From: Pseudoalteromonas rubra
Lineage (GTDB): Bacteria; Pseudomonadota; Gammaproteobacteria; Enterobacterales; Alteromonadaceae
Direction: 5' to 3'
DNA: 64,000 bases
Assembly (NCBI RefSeq): GCF_005887095.1
Contig: NZ_PNCI01000029.1
Span: 42,235-106,234, forward strand
The notes beneath the pieces were generated by a model. That model worked only from the letters and a program-made list of their open reading frames with translations, did not search any database and was not told the DNA's origin. A program made the translations under genes and the position numbers. The number at the start of each line of letters is the position of its first letter. Position 1 is the first letter of the stretch. This document shows positions 60,446 to 64,000 of the stretch, in pieces.

Positions 60446-62662
60446 TTAGAATGTTGCGCGGTAGCGAACGCCGAATTCGCTGGCATCATTGCTCTTGATA
60501 ACCAGGATGTAGTCTCCGGTGTTGAGGCGTGCATCGTCGTAGCGCTCATCAAAGATGTTGCGGCCATACAGAGAGATATCCCAGTTGGCATTAGCTGGCG
60601 CGTACGAAATATCAAAGTTTACTGTGGTACGATCATCAATTTGCGTCATACGGCGTGGATCTGAGCTCGGCTCACCATACATGCTGTCGCGGTATGAAAT
60701 GTCAAAACGGGTGTTTACTGTTGCATTGTTGTCCAGTTCAAACTCATAAGACGGGCTGATTGAGGCAGTCCACTCTGGAGTCAGAGGTGCAACCGGCTTG
60801 ATGCCATTTTGCTCTTCTACATCCACATCCATATAGCCAAAGCTTGAATGCAGGGTGAAGCTGTCTGTAACATAATAGGTGCTCTCAAACTCGATACCGC
60901 GAGAAGTTTGCTCAACGATCAGATTGTTGGTGTCAAACCCAGCATCGGTAACAACGTTTACCTGATAAGGCAAGTCTTCATATTCTGTATTGAAAAATGC
61001 CACACTCATGCTGAAGTCATCAGTCAGCTGACCTTTAAAACCGGTTTCGTAATTAATCGCACTGATGTTTTCGCTCGCCATAAATGCGTTGTTTGCACGC
61101 ACAGCGGCGGCTGCATTCGGGTTGTCAAAGCCACCTTCACCAAAGAACTGGCCGATCAAGAAATATGGGCGAGCAGGGTACTGACCAGACTGGTAGCCAG
61201 TTTGCACTGTGCCGTACCAGTTCAGACCATTTTCAAAAGTATAGTTGGCAGCGGCTTCCCAGGAAATTTCATCCCAGTCTTTACTAGACGAGATGGTGCC
61301 GACAGGGTCGAATACATTTGTTGACGCTTCTTTTTCGTCTTCAGTATAGCGCACACCACCACTCAGGCGTAAGTCATCTGTCAGGTCATAGCCCAGGTTA
61401 AAGAATACAGCGCGACTGGTCGTTTCCTGATCCAGTTCTAGTTTAGTTGGGCCACCATCAAAGCTTGCTTCGTCTGAGCTCTGGCGGTTGCTGCCCTCTT
61501 CGTTAAACCAGTAAATGCCGGTTACGAAGTCTGCGCGACCCAGATAGCCAGTTAGCTGAAGTTCTACAGAAGTTTGATCGGCTTCACCACGCTCAGGGTA
61601 GTGGTCAAGTGCAATGGCAGTTCCGTCATCATCAAGCCCTGCTTTGTACTCTGACGAGCGCTTACTGAAGATGAACTTAGTGCCAAAATCTGCGTTGATA
61701 TCGTATTCTGCTGTGAGTGATACACCATTTGCCTTGTTTGATACCGTGGCCGTCTCAATGCTGCTGGTGGCATTGTCATATGGGTCAGCAGCTACCATGT
61801 GGTTACGTAAACCTGCTTTATAAAGACGTCCTTCCGGCATCTCATCGATCAAAACGGTAAACGGACGTGTACCACCTTCACCGTCATTCGCATCCGCAGT
61901 CAGTACCAGACGCAGGTCATCAGTGGGGGTGTATTTAACAGAGACGCGGCCGTGGAATTCCTGGTTTTCACCCACATCGTATTCAGCATTTGGCAGGTTA
62001 GTAAATTCACCCAGACCACCGCGGCGGTTGAAGCCCATATTGAAGTTGAACGCCAGTTCATCAGTCACTGCCTGGTTCGTGAACATGCTCGCTTTGATAC
62101 GACCACGTGTACCAGTCTCTGCGCTAACCTTAGTCACTGCTTCCTGATCTGGTTGCTTAGTGATGATGTTAATTGCGCCACCGATTGAGTTACGGCCATA
62201 CAGCGTACCCTGAGGACCACGCAGTACTTCAATACGCTCGATGTTGGCCAGGTTCCAGTTTTGGCCAACCTGGCGACCCAGGTAAACACCGTCAACATAA
62301 ACGCTTACGCCAGGATCTGTGGTGATCAGGTGATCTTGTAAACCAATGCCGCGGATAAACGGGTTGGCAGAGGAGTTGTGACCAGCTGAGAAGCCGGTAA
62401 TATTCAGGTTTGGAACAAATTTGCCCACATCAGTGATGTCTGAGATACCTTGTGCATCCAGATCATCCCCTGAGAATGCACTCATAGCGATCGGTACTTC
62501 ATAGATAACCTGTGAACGCTTGGTCGCGGTTACCGTGATGGCTTCGATTTTTGATTTCTCAGCTTGGGCTTCTTCTGCCAACACTGTGGCTGAAGATAGG
62601 CCGGCCATTGCCAATGCCATGGCGGTTGCGATCGGAGTAAGATTGCGTGCTGTGGTGCTCAT
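60446..62662 (-). CDS. TonB-dependent outer-membrane receptor
   Basis: A 738-residue TonB-dependent receptor. The signal peptide (residues 1-29) is followed by a TonB box (EAITVTATK), a plug domain with SGDDLDAQGISDITD, GIGLQDHLITTDPGVSVYVDGVYLGR and IERIEVLRGPQGTLYGRNSIGGAINIITK, and a 22-strand barrel ending in the typical GVRYRATF with C-terminal Phe. It resembles iron-complex-type receptors of marine proteobacteria, but no Fur box is visible upstream. Ligand unknown; the neighbouring sugar genes make a carbohydrate possible. Confidence 0.93.
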   Translation of the reverse strand: MSTTARNLTPIATAMALAMAGLSSATVLAEEAQAEKSKIEAITVTATKRSQVIYEVPIAMSAFSGDDLDAQGISDITDVGKFVPNLNITGFSAGHNSSANPFIRGIGLQDHLITTDPGVSVYVDGVYLGRQVGQNWNLANIERIEVLRGPQGTLYGRNSIGGAINIITKQPDQEAVTKVSAETGTRGRIKASMFTNQAVTDELAFNFNMGFNRRGGLGEFTNLPNAEYDVGENQEFHGRVSVKYTPTDDLRLVLTADANDGEGGTRPFTVLIDEMPEGRLYKAGLRNHMVAADPYDNATSSIETATVSNKANGVSLTAEYDINADFGTKFIFSKRSSEYKAGLDDDGTAIALDHYPERGEADQTSVELQLTGYLGRADFVTGIYWFNEEGSNRQSSDEASFDGGPTKLELDQETTSRAVFFNLGYDLTDDLRLSGGVRYTEDEKEASTNVFDPVGTISSSKDWDEISWEAAANYTFENGLNWYGTVQTGYQSGQYPARPYFLIGQFFGEGGFDNPNAAAAVRANNAFMASENISAINYETGFKGQLTDDFSMSVAFFNTEYEDLPYQVNVVTDAGFDTNNLIVEQTSRGIEFESTYYVTDSFTLHSSFGYMDVDVEEQNGIKPVAPLTPEWTASISPSYEFELDNNATVNTRFDISYRDSMYGEPSSDPRRMTQIDDRTTVNFDISYAPANANWDISLYGRNIFDERYDDARLNTGDYILVIKSNDASEFGVRYRATF

Positions 62663-63031
62663 GTATGTTCCTCAAGTTAGAAACGGTTAATTTTAAATCT
62701 CGTGTGTGGTGGTTTCTGCGAGGGTAGTCGCCAACCAGGTTGAATGGCTATCACTGAGCTGACTTTTGACATTTATAAAATTGACGCGCACAAAAAAGCA
62801 ATCACCATATGGGGACTGCATGACTTTTGTTAACAAGAATTTTAAGAATGAAAGGTCAGCAAAAGCTGCTATTCGGTTGGGCGTGCATTCTACAATGGAA
62901 TGAAATAATTTTGCAATAAAACTTGGTTAAAAATTTTTATTTTGCTCGATTTTTGCATAGCATTGTCGTTGTATTAGGTAATTTTACATGAATGTACCTT
63001 TTTAGTAAAAACTCGCTACAGTCAGCTTTTA
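62663..63031. other. Intergenic region upstream of the TonB receptor gene
   Basis: These 369 bp hold the leader and promoter of the leftward receptor gene. I find no Fur-like palindrome and no copy of the LacI-type operator. No hydrophobic coding that could be the missing 5' end of the downstream DMT transporter is visible either. Confidence 0.5.
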
Positions 63032-63736
63032 TTGTGCTGTAATTTGCAATTATGTGCGCTAACTCATTTTGCAATGGAAAAAGATGCCTCAGCGGGCATT
63101 GCATCTTTATTACTGCAAGCCCAGGTGGTGTTTACGATTGTGCTCAGTGCACTGGTGTTAAAAGAGCAGGCAAGTCGTTTTCAGATAGCTGGTGCGGTCA
63201 TTGCGTGTAGTGGGTTTGGTTTGTTCTTTTTGAGCGAAACAGGCAGCGTCACTTTGTATGGCATGGCGTTGATCCTGTGTGCGGCTTTGAGCTGGGCGGT
63301 GTCGAATCTCATCATGAAACAGTTAAAGCAAGTTAACTTGCTGCATTTTATGGTCTGGGTCAGTGCTGTGGCGCCACTGCCTTTGTTCGTATTGTCTTAT
63401 TATCTGGAAAGTAATACGCCAGTCATCCTGATCCAAAATACCAGTGCACAATCCTGGCTAGCGTTACTCTATGTGGGGCCCGTTTCTACCTTGCTGGCGT
63501 TTGCTTTGTGGGGCTGGTTACTTGGCAAACATCGCGCTGCGGCAGTGACGCCGTTCGCTTTGTTGATCCCTTTGGTAGGTATGATAGGGGCCAGCGTGAT
63601 CCTGGATGAACAGATAAGCCTGTTTGAGGTGGTTGGCGGTGCCGTGATCCTCAGTGGTCTGACATTTTCGGTTCTGGGTGAGCGGCTATATAGAGCTGTC
63701 TTAGGCAGGGCTGGGTTAAAGCAAAAAGTCAGCTGA
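63032..63736 (+). pseudogene. 5'-truncated EamA/DMT-family transporter
   Basis: 234 codons of a drug/metabolite transporter (EamA) from a TTG; an ATG at 63074 is also in frame. EamA proteins are usually about 290-300 residues with ten membrane helices. Here the sequence starts at about the third helix: AGIASLLLQAQVVFTIVLSALVL is the conserved end of the first half, and the second EamA repeat is complete (SLYGM-like start, SWLALLYVGPVSTLLAFALWGWLL, GGAVILSGL). About 60-65 N-terminal residues are missing and are not found in any frame upstream, and no Shine-Dalgarno is seen. It is probably a decayed gene, though a shortened protein cannot be excluded. Confidence 0.65.
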
Positions 63737-63910
63737 TAATTATACCTGGCAAAGACGAGGTTTAATTGACCAAATTCTCTTGGCAATCCGAATATTGTTA
63801 CAAGGTGAGCGAATTTTGTTCGCCTTGTTGCAATCAGCGCTAGACAATTGGTCTAAGTCCCTTGAGTATCCCAGCCCAATGTGAAAAAATTCGACACAAT
63901 TAAAATCCAG

Positions 63911-64000
63911 TTAATACCAATTTGCTTAATTAAGCGTTCTATTTTGAGGCGAGAAAATATGCTCGATAACAAGGCAAAGATTTTGCTATTTAGTTGTTCT
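63911..64000. repeat. Probable dispersed intergenic repeat (partial, runs off window)
   Basis: The stretch beginning TTAATACCAATTTGC contains the 12-bp palindrome GCTTAATTAAGC (63924-63935) and then AAAATATGCTCGATAAC-like sequence with no reading frame. It matches my memory of a repeat scattered through Alteromonadales genomes. Only the left part is in the window, and no second copy is present here. Confidence 0.4.

Noticed and set aside
62663..63031. Fur box upstream of the TonB-dependent receptor
   Set aside because: No GATAATGAT-like repeats are visible, so iron regulation is not supported.

Overview
The window looks like chromosomal DNA of a marine gammaproteobacterium of the order Alteromonadales, most likely Pseudoalteromonas or a close relative. 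This is inferred from gene content and order, not from a database search. Supporting signs are a monomeric NADP-isocitrate dehydrogenase next to rluE-mnmA-hflD-purB, a cspD/clpS-clpA-infA-bpt-aat-trxB block, a glk-lacI-edd-eda-gap Entner-Doudoroff locus, a large TonB-dependent receptor, and a small double-glycine leader peptide of a type I remember from Pseudoalteromonas. No rRNA, tRNA, CRISPR array, prophage or intact insertion sequence was found.

Layout. 1-6.6 kb: a long beta-ketoacyl synthase, a formaldehyde detoxification pair (fghA, frmA) with a divergent LysR regulator, and a SulP anion transporter. 6.7-9.9 kb: the lolCDE lipoprotein-release operon. 9.9-20.4 kb: a complete leftward chemosensory operon (MCP, cheY, STAS protein, cheA, MCP, two cheW, cheR, cheB) ending in an EAL-domain c-di-GMP phosphodiesterase. 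20.6-29.1 kb: housekeeping genes (DUF4826-like protein, GNAT acetyltransferase, roxA, purB, hflD, mnmA, rluE, icd). 29.4-35.4 kb: an N-degron proteolysis block (clpS, clpA, bpt, aat) with cspD, infA and trxB. 35.6-38.7 kb: pssA and asnB. 38.9-42.9 kb: a five-gene operon for pyroglutamate (pcp, DUF979 and DUF969 membrane proteins, pxpC, pxpB) that has no pxpA. 43-46.1 kb: an exported M17 aminopeptidase and an exported MsrA-thioredoxin-MsrB fusion. 46.1-49.8 kb: an orphan RiPP-like precursor peptide, then a substrate-binding protein directly followed by a chemoreceptor. 49.8-58.7 kb: two LacI regulators, glucokinase, the Entner-Doudoroff genes, GAPDH and a YfcC-type permease. 59-62.7 kb: a lipoprotein and a TonB-dependent receptor. 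63-64 kb: a 5'-truncated DMT exporter and the start of a probable dispersed repeat.

How the genes work together. Glk, Edd, Eda and Gap take glucose through the Entner-Doudoroff route. Three identical 14-bp palindromes (TGACACCGGTGTCA), one in the glk promoter and two upstream of edd, suggest that one of the two LacI proteins controls the whole locus. The chemosensory operon is tightly packed and links receptor signalling to c-di-GMP breakdown through its last gene. The peptide-to-pyroglutamate operon is coupled by 4-8 bp overlaps, which argues that DUF969/DUF979 are the matching permease.

The strongest lead for an undescribed system is the 64-residue precursor peptide at 46096-46290. Its putative core has four cysteines exactly eight residues apart, the last being the C-terminal residue. 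It has its own promoter and a 19-nt inverted repeat, and no maturation enzyme lies nearby.
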